The notes under the pieces were generated by a model. It did no database searches. It was not told where the DNA came from and saw only the letters and a program-made list of their open reading frames with translations. A program made the position numbers and the translations under genes. From Sulfurimonas sp. (GTDB lineage: Bacteria; Campylobacterota; Campylobacteria; Campylobacterales; Sulfurimonadaceae), in NCBI GenBank assembly GCA_024762745.1, contig JANTGV010000046.1:1-7723 (forward strand): a DNA stretch of 7,723 nucleotides, read 5' to 3'. Within the stretch, counting starts at the first letter, position 1. Each line of letters starts with the position of its first letter. Positions 1 to 7,055 of this stretch are shown piece after piece.

Positions 1-607
1 TCTGACGAGTAGCTTTTAAGGACTCATCAAATCTTAAATCTCTCACTCCCTCAATATACCCTGGTATATCTACATGGGAAGGACAAGCATCCATACAGGG
101 AGCTGTTATTTTAGCTATATAACTTGCATCCTCATTATAGTGTTTCGATGGTTTTTGCTCATTTATACACTCTAAAAAACTATCTTCGAAATGTGTCATC
201 AGGTCGAGTATAGGAGTTGGAACTGTCTTCCCAATCTCACACTTCGAGGTCATTTGCATACTTTTACTGACCTCTTTAAGATGTTCTATGTCGCTAAGTT
301 CACCTTCACCTCTGGCAATCTTATCGAGCTGGTCATACAAAATACGACCACCCCATCTTCCTGGTGCACATCGTCCACACGCTTCTGAATAGACCTGATA
401 CTGTGCAGCGTACTCCATAGCTAAACGGACTACATCGACATCTTCATTAAATAGTGCAACACCATCCCAGCCTATAAAGGCTTTAGAGTCACGGTGTTCA
501 TCATATGATGCTGGTAAGTTATAAGCTGATTCTTCCCACTCTTCTATGGGTTTATTAAAATTATTAATAAATTCCCCATTCCAAGTAGAAAAACAAACTT
601 TACCCAT
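1..607 (-). CDS. NuoF-position fusion protein: NuoF 4Fe-4S domain followed by GltD-like oxidoreductase N-terminus (3' end off the window)
   Basis: The first 202 residues are visible; the gene continues past the left edge. The start is the ATG at 607-605, ten bases after the preceding stop, with a purine run AGGGG at 614-618 as a weak ribosome binding site. Residues about 46-145 resemble the C-terminal iron-sulfur domain of NuoF, with the core SEACGRCAPGRWGG at 74-87 and a distal cysteine in TSKCEIG (C123). Standard NuoF has CxxCxxC plus that distal cysteine as ligands of cluster N3; here the third position is Gly83. The NADH/FMN domain that should precede this (about 300 residues, with its glycine-rich motifs) is absent. 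From residue 168 a second module begins, APCMDACPSHVDIPGYI, the cysteine/proline signature at the N-terminus of GltD-type (glutamate synthase small subunit) flavoproteins. By inference this is a complex I electron-input subunit in which a GltD-like FAD module replaces the usual NADH dehydrogenase. The downstream flavin and nucleotide domains are not visible. Confidence 0.85.
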   Translation of the reverse strand, partial: MGKVCFSTWNGEFINNFNKPIEEWEESAYNLPASYDEHRDSKAFIGWDGVALFNEDVDVVRLAMEYAAQYQVYSEACGRCAPGRWGGRILYDQLDKIARGEGELSDIEHLKEVSKSMQMTSKCEIGKTVPTPILDLMTHFEDSFLECINEQKPSKHYNEDASYIAKITAPCMDACPSHVDIPGYIEGVRDLRFDESLKATRQ

Positions 608-616
608 TAATAGCCC

Positions 617-838
617 CTATTTCTTCACTACGATAGTCCAGTCGACTTCGTTAAACTTTAAAGAATTAAGTAATTCATAGCCAGACTCTTTTACTAAGTC
701 AGCTGATTTTTGAACTCCTGAGAAGTCACCAATCTCAAATAGAAATATTGCAACTTCACCTGCTTTATGTTCACCTAAAATCTCTTTCATACGAGGTTCA
801 AACTCTGCTTTTAAATGTCTTAAATCATATCTTTTCAT
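617..838 (-). CDS. Small NuoE-position protein of epsilonproteobacterial complex I
   Basis: This 73-residue protein sits where nuoE is found in other bacteria. Its ATG overlaps the nuoD stop codon by one base (TAATG at 836-840), which implies translational coupling. It resembles, from memory, the small NuoE-position proteins of Campylobacter and Helicobacter (Cj1575c and HP1264 type), with an opening like [10 protein letters not shown], a central VAIFLFEIGDF and an ending like LKFNEVDWTIVVKK. Canonical NuoE is about 160 residues and binds a 2Fe-2S cluster through four cysteines; this protein contains no cysteine at all, so it cannot carry that cluster. It probably helps dock or assemble the non-standard electron-input module encoded by the next gene. 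Its biochemical role is not evident from sequence. Confidence is high that it is a real gene and moderate on homology. Confidence 0.88.
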   Translation of the reverse strand: MKRYDLRHLKAEFEPRMKEILGEHKAGEVAIFLFEIGDFSGVQKSADLVKESGYELLNSLKFNEVDWTIVVKK

Positions 839-2079
839 TATCTGTCAACCTCACCAAATACAATATTTGTAGTACCAATAATAGAAACAACATCTGGAAT
901 ATAGTGACCAGGTAAAAGGTCAGTTAAAATTCCTGTATGCCAGAATGATGGTGCACGTAGCTTCAGTCTGTATGGATATGGTCCACCTTGAGAGTTAATG
1001 TAAAACCCAAGTTCACCTTTTGGTGACTCAGTTGGAATATACACCTCTCCAACTGGTGGTCTCATACCTTGTGTGACAAGTACAAAGTGCTGCATTAAAG
1101 AGTAGTTCTGCGTCATAATATCAAGCTTTGGAGCTGAAATATATTTCGGTGCATGTGCCATCAATTCAGTCTGATTATTTTTAACTGTCTCTTCATACAT
1201 ATCTATTGTTTGGTAAAGAATCTTTGCAGACTCTCTCATCTCTTCCATATAAATACGGTAACGAGCAAAGTTATCGCCCTTGTCTGAGAAAGGTACATTG
1301 AACTCTACTTCATCATATAACTCATACGGCTCTTCTTTACGAATATCCCAAGCTACACCAGAAGCTCTTAGCATTGGACCTGTACAACCCCATGAAAGTG
1401 CCATCTCTTTAGAGATTGTTCCAACCTCTTCCATTCTCATCAACCAAATACGGTTAGTGTCAAGTAAGTCTTCATAATCTTTAATATTTGCAGGAAGTTT
1501 ATTTAAAAAAGTTCTTAACTGATCTATAAACGAGTCTTGAATATCTAAAGGAACACCACCGATACGAATTGCAGCATGTGTTAAACGTGCTCCACAATAG
1601 CCTTCTATAATATCCATAAGGTACTCTCTCTCACGGAATGCGAAAAGAAATACTGTCATTGCACCAATATCGAGTGCTGTTGTTGCTAACCAGAAGAGAT
1701 GAGACATTAGACGATTAATCTCTAGAAGCATCATACGAATTACTTTCGCACGACGAGGAACCTCTACATCAATTAACTTCTCTACGGCTAAAGCAAAACC
1801 ATAATTATTTGAAGATGAAGCGATATAATCCATACGATCTGTAGTAGGCATAAACTCGTTATAGATCATGTTCTCAGCCATCTTCTCCATACCACGGTGA
1901 AGGTATCCAACATCTGGATGTGCTTTTACAATCTGTTCTTGTTGAAGGTGAAGCATTAAACGCAACTGCCCATGAGCAGAAGGGTGCTGAGGACCAAAGT
2001 TTAATATCAACTCATTATCATCTCTGTCAAATGTAATATTTTCAAAAAATGGTGTTAATCTATTTGTTACTTGTGCCAT
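838..2079 (-). CDS. nuoD: NADH-quinone oxidoreductase subunit D (49 kDa subunit)
   Basis: The 413-residue protein is the normal length for a stand-alone NuoD, the peripheral-arm subunit that together with NuoB forms the quinone-reduction site at the membrane interface. Visible family hallmarks are HPSAHG (residues 32-37, containing the quinone-site histidine at 36), [10 protein letters not shown] (61-70), DRMDY (81-85, with the quinone-site tyrosine at 85), Asp137 in the TTALDIGA stretch (the likely partner of the histidine), SPKGELG (352-358) and the terminal GEVDR. All catalytic positions I can place are intact. The ATG at 2079-2077 lies 13 bases after the nuoC stop, and the stop overlaps the next start. 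NuoC and NuoD are separate here, unlike the fused NuoCD of E. coli. Confidence 0.98.
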   Translation of the reverse strand: MAQVTNRLTPFFENITFDRDDNELILNFGPQHPSAHGQLRLMLHLQQEQIVKAHPDVGYLHRGMEKMAENMIYNEFMPTTDRMDYIASSSNNYGFALAVEKLIDVEVPRRAKVIRMMLLEINRLMSHLFWLATTALDIGAMTVFLFAFREREYLMDIIEGYCGARLTHAAIRIGGVPLDIQDSFIDQLRTFLNKLPANIKDYEDLLDTNRIWLMRMEEVGTISKEMALSWGCTGPMLRASGVAWDIRKEEPYELYDEVEFNVPFSDKGDNFARYRIYMEEMRESAKILYQTIDMYEETVKNNQTELMAHAPKYISAPKLDIMTQNYSLMQHFVLVTQGMRPPVGEVYIPTESPKGELGFYINSQGGPYPYRLKLRAPSFWHTGILTDLLPGHYIPDVVSIIGTTNIVFGEVDR

Positions 2080-2092
2080 ATCTTATACCACC

Positions 2093-2899
2093 CTATCTTT
2101 GAGGATCATCAATTATTTTTGATGAGTCTCTATCTAGTTTTTTAATCAAGAAAACACCGCCATCTTCTTGATACTGCTCTACTGTTTTTTCCATATCATC
2201 TGTAATTTCAGTCCCTTTAGGTACTTCATAACCTAAACGCGCAAAACGCTCTGAGTCATATCTGTCAACTCTTGCAGTGTCACGAAGTTCTGGTCCGATA
2301 ACATCACGTGCTTCTTTTCCATAAATCTTATCTACTTCATACCACGCAGCGAACTCATCACCTTCTAGAGGGTAAGTTTTAAGTAGTGGGTTTCCTTGCC
2401 AATCATATGGCATAAGAATTCTTTTCATGAAAGGGTGTCCATTTGCTTCTATACCGAACATATCAAACATCTCACGTTCTGACCAGTCAGCTGAACGGAA
2501 TAACTTTTCAACAGAATCAACAGCTTGACCCTTATTAATAAAATATTTAATACGAATACGCTTGCGTTTATTCATGCTTAACATCTGGTAGAAGATTTCG
2601 AAAGTGTTATCTTTAGCTAACCAGTCAATAGCACTCATCTCAGAAAGCTGAGTATATTCCAACTCATCTCTCATCAACTCTAAAACGCCATAAATATCAT
2701 TTGCATTAATATAAACAACCATCTGCTTTACTTGAATAAATGCCTCTTTTACCTCAAACTTCGCTTCTATAGCCGCTAGGTCTGCTGCAAAAACTTCATC
2801 GCTCTCAACATCCTGCTTAGGTACTTGAGGTGCTACATAGTATCTATCTGTATAGTAAGACTTTGCTTGTACATCATCTTTAGGTGTATAGGCTCTCAT
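2093..2899 (-). CDS. nuoC: NADH-quinone oxidoreductase subunit C (30 kDa subunit)
   Basis: This is a peripheral-arm structural subunit with no cofactor of its own that packs against NuoD and NuoB. The family signature is clear at residues 139-150 ([13 protein letters not shown] region) and 165-179 ([15 protein letters not shown]), the counterpart of the usual DWxGHPLRKDYPL. At 268 residues it is longer than a typical NuoC of roughly 200. There is a polar N-terminal segment of about 45 residues rich in Tyr and Asp, and an 88-residue charged tail after the signature. The start codon overlaps the nuoB stop by one base (TAATG at 2897-2901). The stop TAG at 2095-2093 leads into a GGGTGG run that can serve as the nuoD ribosome binding site. 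Confidence 0.97.
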   Translation of the reverse strand: MRAYTPKDDVQAKSYYTDRYYVAPQVPKQDVESDEVFAADLAAIEAKFEVKEAFIQVKQMVVYINANDIYGVLELMRDELEYTQLSEMSAIDWLAKDNTFEIFYQMLSMNKRKRIRIKYFINKGQAVDSVEKLFRSADWSEREMFDMFGIEANGHPFMKRILMPYDWQGNPLLKTYPLEGDEFAAWYEVDKIYGKEARDVIGPELRDTARVDRYDSERFARLGYEVPKGTEITDDMEKTVEQYQEDGGVFLIKKLDRDSSKIIDDPQR

Positions 2900-3408
2900 T
2901 ACATTAACCTTTTTGCTTTTTGTGCTTTAGACGCATGGTTCGCACGAATTTTTTTCTGTAGTAGCATTACACCATACTGAAGAGTCTCAGGACGAGGTGC
3001 ACAACCAGGAAGATATAAATCAACTGGAATTATTCTATCTGCCCCTTGAACTGTTGCATAAGTGTTAAACATACCACCAGTATTTGCACATGAACCCATA
3101 GATATAACCCATCTAGGCTCTGTCATCTGGTCATAAAGTCTCTTAATGAACTCTGCATGCTTTTTTGTTAAAGTTCCGGCAACTATCATAACATCAGCCT
3201 GACGCGGAGAAGCACGGAATATTGTTCCATAACGGTCAAAATCAAATCTTGATGCACCAGAAGCCATCATCTCAATACCACAACAAGCAAGACCATAAGT
3301 AAGAGCCCAAAGTGAATTTGAACGCCCCCAGTTTACAATTTTGTCTATACTTGTAAGTGCAACCGGCAGACCACCATCTTGTGTATAATTTACTTTATGT
3401 TGTGCCAT
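2899..3408 (-). CDS. nuoB: NADH-quinone oxidoreductase subunit B (N2 cluster subunit)
   Basis: NuoB carries 4Fe-4S cluster N2, the last cluster before quinone. With the chosen start the protein is 169 residues. The four expected ligands are all present: the tandem cysteines C42-C43 in [11 protein letters not shown]107 in [10 protein letters not shown], and C136 in LPGCAPRPE. An upstream in-frame ATG at 3429 would add seven residues (MEERSAR), but the ATG at 3408 is preferred because an AAAGGAG motif sits seven bases before it and because family members start like MAQHKVNY. With this start the gene overlaps the end of nuoA by 19 bases. The short C-terminus is lysine and arginine rich. Confidence 0.97.
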   Translation of the reverse strand: MAQHKVNYTQDGGLPVALTSIDKIVNWGRSNSLWALTYGLACCGIEMMASGASRFDFDRYGTIFRASPRQADVMIVAGTLTKKHAEFIKRLYDQMTEPRWVISMGSCANTGGMFNTYATVQGADRIIPVDLYLPGCAPRPETLQYGVMLLQKKIRANHASKAQKAKRLM

Positions 3409-3779
3409 TCTAGCGCTCCTTTCTTCCATGCATATACGAAACCTATAGTTAACAGTAAAATAAACATTAACATCTCAGCAAAACCAAACCAGCCAAGTAG
3501 TTTAAAATCTACTGCCCATGGGAACATAAACACGATTTCAACATCAAACAGTAAAAATAGAAGTGCAAACAGATAAAACTGTGGAGAGATTCTATTTGGT
3601 TGTCTAGTTACTTCCGGTCCACACTCATAAACCGATAATTTAATCTTTTCGCTATCTTTTGCAGCTAATGCACGAGAAGCCAAACGAGCGATAATCGTTG
3701 TCGCTGTAAACGCACCAAATGTTATAACAAATAGCACAAACACACCGAAATACGGATTTGCTGTAGCAATATGCTCCAT
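3390..3779 (-). CDS. nuoA: NADH-quinone oxidoreductase subunit A
   Basis: This is the small membrane subunit of complex I, 129 residues with three predicted membrane helices at about 10-32, 67-90 and 94-117. The conserved loop between the first two helices contains YECG (51-54), and the second helix carries the typical FDVE (78-81) followed by FPWA (86-89). The glutamate of FDVE lies in the membrane arm near the quinone channel in known structures. It is the first gene of the nuo operon here: upstream lies a 243-base gap, and AGGTAGG just before the ATG provides the ribosome binding site. Its 3' end overlaps nuoB. Confidence 0.97.
   Translation of the reverse strand: MEHIATANPYFGVFVLFVITFGAFTATTIIARLASRALAAKDSEKIKLSVYECGPEVTRQPNRISPQFYLFALLFLLFDVEIVFMFPWAVDFKLLGWFGFAEMLMFILLLTIGFVYAWKKGALEWHNIK
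3416..3422 (-). promoter_or_regulatory. Ribosome binding site that decides the nuoB start
   Basis: On the minus strand AAAGGAG lies seven bases before the ATG at 3408. It is inside the end of nuoA and is a near-consensus Shine-Dalgarno match, so it favours this ATG over the one at 3429, which would place the motif inside the coding region. Confidence 0.75.
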
Positions 3780-3783
3780 ATAA

Positions 3784-3790
3784 CCTACCT
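3784..3790 (-). promoter_or_regulatory. nuoA ribosome binding site
   Basis: AGGTAGG on the minus strand lies four bases before the nuoA ATG if the whole motif is counted; the first AGG is at a more usual distance. It overlaps by two bases the arm of the palindrome at 3789-3804, so pairing there could in principle affect access. Confidence 0.55.
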
Positions 3791-3913
3791 TTTAAAATTA
3801 AAAGTTACATTTATTGGAAATATAACTCTCTTTTATATTTGTCTTCTAACGCTTTAAAACAGTGTCCGTTAGGGATGCAAGTTTAATTTATCATTAGAAA
3901 AAACAGTTAATGC

Positions 3914-3922
3914 ACTATATCA
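3914..3922 (-). promoter_or_regulatory. Candidate extended -10 promoter for the nuo operon
   Basis: The minus strand reads CTTTTTGATATAGTG, a TGnTATAGT extended -10 element after a T-rich run. This matches the housekeeping promoter style described in Campylobacter relatives, where the -35 is weak or missing. No convincing -35 hexamer is seen 17 bases upstream. Transcription from it would leave a leader of about 125 bases before nuoA. A second weaker option is TATAAA at 3832-3837. Confidence 0.35.
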
Positions 3923-3952
3923 AAAAGAGTATTAAAGAAAAGTAATTGATTC

Positions 3953-3997
3953 AAAAAAGAGATGTCAAATGTCACTTATCGCAACATTGACTTTTTT
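3953..3997. terminator. Probable bidirectional hairpin terminator after the AAA+ ATPase gene
   Basis: On the plus strand GTCAAATGT (3964-3972) pairs with ACATTGAC (3984-3991) with one bulged A and an 11-base loop. Six T follow at once on the plus strand (3992-3997), and six T follow after a five-base gap on the minus strand (3958-3953). It begins about 25 bases after the ATPase stop, so on the minus strand it would separate the ATPase transcript from nuoA. The stem is short and AT-rich, so termination is probably partial. Confidence 0.5.
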
Positions 3998-4022
3998 AGC
4001 AGTAATTAAGTATGTAAATTTG

Positions 4023-5759
4023 TTACTTTGATAAAAATCCCATAGATTTCTCACTGTCAAAATTGGCATCTTTTTCTCTTTTAATTTCATCTACAAAATC
4101 TTTAAGAGTAAAAATTGGGCTCTTTCTAACAGCCACTTTGTATGCAGTATTCTTAACTATAATATTAATCTGTCCCCCTGTTAAAGAGTACTCAGCTAAC
4201 TCTTTGGAGTCAAAGCCATCCTCGTAAGATGCGTCAATAGGAAGCATTTTTGACCAGAGTTCTTCTCGTTGAGCCTTATCAGGTTTTTTAAACTCTATTT
4301 TATAATCAAAGCGTCTAGAAAATGCCTTATCTATATTTTCTAAAAGGTTTGTCGTGGCAATAAGCACACCCCTAAAATTTTCTATCTGTTCTAAAAATAT
4401 ATTTTGCATCTGATTATGCATCTGATCTGAACCAGTAATATTTCCACTGCTTCTCGCTCCTAAAAACTGATCTGCTTCATTTAGTAACAGTATTGGGTCT
4501 GTTTTTGTCTTTTCACTCAGCTCATAAAAGGTATCAAATATCTTACGTACATTTTTTTCACTCTCACCTACATACATAGAGAGTATTTTTGAACAGTCAA
4601 AGGCAAGAACTTGGCGTTTTAATGACTTTGCAAGCGAATATGCTGTCATTGTCTTACCTGTACCTGCTGCTCCATAAAAAATGATTCGGGCATCAATTCC
4701 GCTCTTCTTGTCTTTTATACCCCACTTAACTAAGCGAGAAACAACTTCTTTATCCATCTGTCTCATGAGGTTTTGAAGTGTCTGCTCTGTTTTCTCATTT
4801 AACACAACATCATCTAAAGAGGTTTCACTATCAATAAGTTCAAAAATATCTTGTTCTTCAATAAGTGCGTTTAGCTTTAATCGTGTTACTTTTTTTCTCT
4901 TTTGTGGGTGAATAATACTTTGAAGTAGATCATCTACTATATAAAAAGAGCGAGAGATTCCACCAAAAGGATTTAACATCTCTTCATAATCAATTATTCC
5001 GCCACTCAAAAGGTTTGAACCATCTTCGAGAAGTGAACGGTTTTTGATACGTTCATACTCATCTACTGAAATCAACTCTATAAGGGAGTTCATCTCACGA
5101 AGCGAAGTATCTGAAGCACTATACTCCTCACGGAGCAGTGCTATAAATATAACCTGTTCATAACAGCTCATCTTTTTTTGTTTAAAAAACTTATCTAATA
5201 CAAGACTCTCAGAGGTCTCTGCCACTCTCTCTTCTATCCGTTTTTCAAGAAGCTTCAATTTATTTTGCACTCTATCAATCCCTAAAGAGTGTTCATGAAC
5301 ATTTTGTCGAATCATACTCATCTTCTGATAAAGCTCTATTCTAAAAAACTGATCTTGTAGATACTCCAGATGGTCAGCATATGGTTTAACATCTGGAAGA
5401 TCTAAGTCTAGTGTACCGTCTTGTAGGAGTCTTAAAAAAGATGGTGTAAGTCCAACTGCTGTGTTTAAAAGTTCCAAAGGAGTAACTTCTGAAATTTTCA
5501 TAGGAGTAAAACTCTGTTGATGCAACCAGCCAAGTTCAAGCAGGTTTTTGAGCTCTTTTAAGTAGTCTAAGTGCTGATAGTTTTCAGTTTTATAAAGGTC
5601 TTGAAGCAGTTCTAAAACTAAAACATCATCTTGACCCTGCATATATTTTTTTGCCAAGTACTGAAGCATTTTTGCTTCAGTAGCTCCACATTTTAAATGT
5701 ATAAAAATATCAGATTTTTCTATCTCTTTCTCTGATAAAAAGTTAACCAGTGTTTTCAA
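4023..5759 (-). CDS. AAA+ ATPase with an unrecognised N-terminal region
   Basis: This 578-residue cytoplasmic protein has a C-terminal AAA+ module: Walker A GAAGTGKT at 363-370, Walker B ILLLNEAD at 423-430, sensor 1 in IATTN (467-471), arginine-finger candidates R482-R483 in SRRFD, and a sensor 2 region LTGGQI (526-531). The Walker B aspartate is Asn427, while the catalytic Glu428 is kept. Residues 1-350 are not a domain I recognise: they are helix-rich, with a probable coiled coil around 145-185, and residues about 45-80 could be a winged helix. No membrane segment or signal peptide is evident. Translation starts at TTG 5759-5757: AAGGA sits five bases upstream, an in-frame stop lies just before it, and the next methionine is residue 31. 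The AAGGA overlaps the stop of the outer-membrane channel gene, which suggests coupled expression. The substrate that it remodels is unknown. Confidence 0.9.
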   Translation of the reverse strand: MKTLVNFLSEKEIEKSDIFIHLKCGATEAKMLQYLAKKYMQGQDDVLVLELLQDLYKTENYQHLDYLKELKNLLELGWLHQQSFTPMKISEVTPLELLNTAVGLTPSFLRLLQDGTLDLDLPDVKPYADHLEYLQDQFFRIELYQKMSMIRQNVHEHSLGIDRVQNKLKLLEKRIEERVAETSESLVLDKFFKQKKMSCYEQVIFIALLREEYSASDTSLREMNSLIELISVDEYERIKNRSLLEDGSNLLSGGIIDYEEMLNPFGGISRSFYIVDDLLQSIIHPQKRKKVTRLKLNALIEEQDIFELIDSETSLDDVVLNEKTEQTLQNLMRQMDKEVVSRLVKWGIKDKKSGIDARIIFYGAAGTGKTMTAYSLAKSLKRQVLAFDCSKILSMYVGESEKNVRKIFDTFYELSEKTKTDPILLLNEADQFLGARSSGNITGSDQMHNQMQNIFLEQIENFRGVLIATTNLLENIDKAFSRRFDYKIEFKKPDKAQREELWSKMLPIDASYEDGFDSKELAEYSLTGGQINIIVKNTAYKVAVRKSPIFTLKDFVDEIKREKDANFDSEKSMGFLSK

Positions 5760-5764
5760 TCTTT

Positions 5765-5769
5765 TCCTT
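5765..5769 (-). promoter_or_regulatory. Ribosome binding site supporting the TTG start of the ATPase gene
   Basis: The minus strand reads TAAGGAAAAGATTG. The TAA is the stop of the outer-membrane channel gene, AAGGA is the ribosome binding site, and TTG is the ATPase start five bases later. A ribosome terminating on the first gene is placed to restart on the second. Confidence 0.7.
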
Positions 5770-6991
5770 AAAATTTATATCCCATACCAACTGACACAAG
5801 TAGAACATCTGAGTTTGTGAACTCCCCACTCAAGTGTGCATTATCTACTTTTCTCTCATCTCTCATAGAGTAAAGGGCTGCAAGACCGACATCCATCTTC
5901 TTATCAATTTGATAGCGTCCACCAAGTGAAACAGAAACTGAGTCAGAATCTGGAAGTTCAAAACCGACTGTAGTATCTGGAACCGGAGTCTCATCAATAA
6001 CCAAACCAGCCATCAGAGTCATCTTATCATACTCTTGAGTTACACCTAGACGAAATGCATTTGTATCTTCCCAATCTTTTGGAGTACTTGAACCAAATAC
6101 ACCCTCTGCATATGGATCAGCAAAGTTAAAGTTTATCTCTTCGTAGGAAGACCAATAGTTTCTTTCATATACAAACTCCAAGGTCGTTTTTGTAGGTAAT
6201 GTATATGCAACAGCTAAACTTAATGCTGCTGGTAAAGGAACTGTTACACTTGCATCTACAGTTCTTGCCGGATCAATATTAAAAGGTAGACTTAAAACCG
6301 TAGCAGCTGCTGAAGAGACATATACTTCAGCATCTCCATCTTCTGTTAAATCAACTTTTGAACGATACGTTACACCTAACTCCAACTCTGATGTTGGTTT
6401 ATAAGCAAGTGCAAGGTTATATCCAAAATCTATAGAGTCACCTTCCATATCTTGATAAATGTTATCGGCCATTGGTGTTGCTTTCACAACCCCTGATGAG
6501 TGAACAACTCTTAAGCCGACTGCAACACCAATTTTATCACCAATAGGAAGTGCTACAGTTGGGTTTATCTCTACAGTCTCAAGTGTGAACTCTTCTGCAC
6601 TCTGTTTTGCAGGATTATCATTCCACCTCTTAGACAAACCACCTGGAACAACGACACTCAAGCCAAAACGAGCACCATTCATATCTTCAGAGACATAATT
6701 AAGTGCTGGAACTAAAAAATTCTCACTCTTAGCATCAATATCAATAGTAGAATCATTACTTTTATAGTTAGGTGCATCCAGTCCAATGTAAGTCAAATCA
6801 GCTTGAATATGATTTTCATTAGACATAAAAACCATATTTGCAGGATTATAATAAGCAGCATCAGCACTTTTATTATGTGCGATATTTGCGGAACTGAGTG
6901 CTATTGAGTTTAATGAAACTTCAGGAATCTTATACCCTCCCGCAATCAAAACTGAACTGGCAACTAACGACATCAAAGCAATCTTTTTCAT
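5768..6991 (-). CDS. FadL/TodX-family outer-membrane channel (OMPP1 family)
   Basis: The 407-residue protein is an outer-membrane beta-barrel of the family that takes up long-chain fatty acids or other hydrophobic compounds. It opens with a signal peptide (MKKIALMSLVASSVLIA, with cleavage likely near residue 17-18). The mature N-terminus GGYKIPEVSLNSIALSSA and the ADAAYYNPANM stretch (44-53, containing the NPA motif) are typical of the family's N-terminal plug. The rest alternates polar and hydrophobic residues as in barrel strands, and the protein ends in GMGYKF with the C-terminal phenylalanine expected for barrel assembly. The ATG at 6991 is preceded by AAAGG eight bases upstream. The natural substrate cannot be read from sequence. 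It is followed directly by the AAA+ ATPase gene. Confidence 0.93.
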   Translation of the reverse strand: MKKIALMSLVASSVLIAGGYKIPEVSLNSIALSSANIAHNKSADAAYYNPANMVFMSNENHIQADLTYIGLDAPNYKSNDSTIDIDAKSENFLVPALNYVSEDMNGARFGLSVVVPGGLSKRWNDNPAKQSAEEFTLETVEINPTVALPIGDKIGVAVGLRVVHSSGVVKATPMADNIYQDMEGDSIDFGYNLALAYKPTSELELGVTYRSKVDLTEDGDAEVYVSSAAATVLSLPFNIDPARTVDASVTVPLPAALSLAVAYTLPTKTTLEFVYERNYWSSYEEINFNFADPYAEGVFGSSTPKDWEDTNAFRLGVTQEYDKMTLMAGLVIDETPVPDTTVGFELPDSDSVSVSLGGRYQIDKKMDVGLAALYSMRDERKVDNAHLSGEFTNSDVLLVSVGMGYKF

Positions 6992-7055
6992 ATATAGAAC
7001 CTTTGTTTTAAATTTTCTGTAATAATCCTACAATTTTTACGCTTAAGTGTTTCCC

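Larger units (their letters stand above)
3780..4022. other. Gene-free leader between the AAA+ ATPase gene and the nuo operon
   Basis: This AT-rich stretch of 243 bases has no plausible coding frame. In minus-strand order it holds a hairpin with T-tracts (3953-3997), a candidate extended -10 promoter (3914-3922), an inverted repeat CTAACG/CGTTAG with a 15-base loop (3846-3872), a short AT-rich palindrome (3789-3804) and the nuoA ribosome binding site (about 3784-3790). It is the only space in the window that could carry regulation of the nuo operon. Confidence 0.8.

Noticed and set aside
359..379. Sequencing error as the reason for the missing third cysteine
   Set aside because: A Cys codon differs from GGA at two or more bases, and the reading frame is intact on both sides, so a simple error is unlikely.
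191..388. Open frame of 65 codons on the plus strand
   Set aside because: It lies entirely antisense to the NuoF-like gene, has no ribosome binding site I can support, and resembles no protein.
1280..1477. Open frame of 65 codons on the plus strand
   Set aside because: It is antisense to nuoD, whose conserved protein sequence fully explains this stretch.
3409..3429. Longer nuoB starting at the ATG at 3429
   Set aside because: The AAAGGAG motif lies downstream of this ATG and is correctly spaced for the ATG at 3408; the extra residues MEERSAR are not typical of NuoB.
3379..3576. Open frame of 65 codons on the plus strand
   Set aside because: It is antisense to nuoA and the start of nuoB; its composition is low in complexity and no family is recognisable.
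7039..7050. Imperfect palindrome ACGCTTAAGTGT between nfo and the outer-membrane channel gene
   Set aside because: It is short, with one mismatch per arm and no T-tract directly attached on the minus strand. It could be part of a -35-like element (TTAAG) before a weak TATTAC -10, but neither is strong enough to list as a feature.
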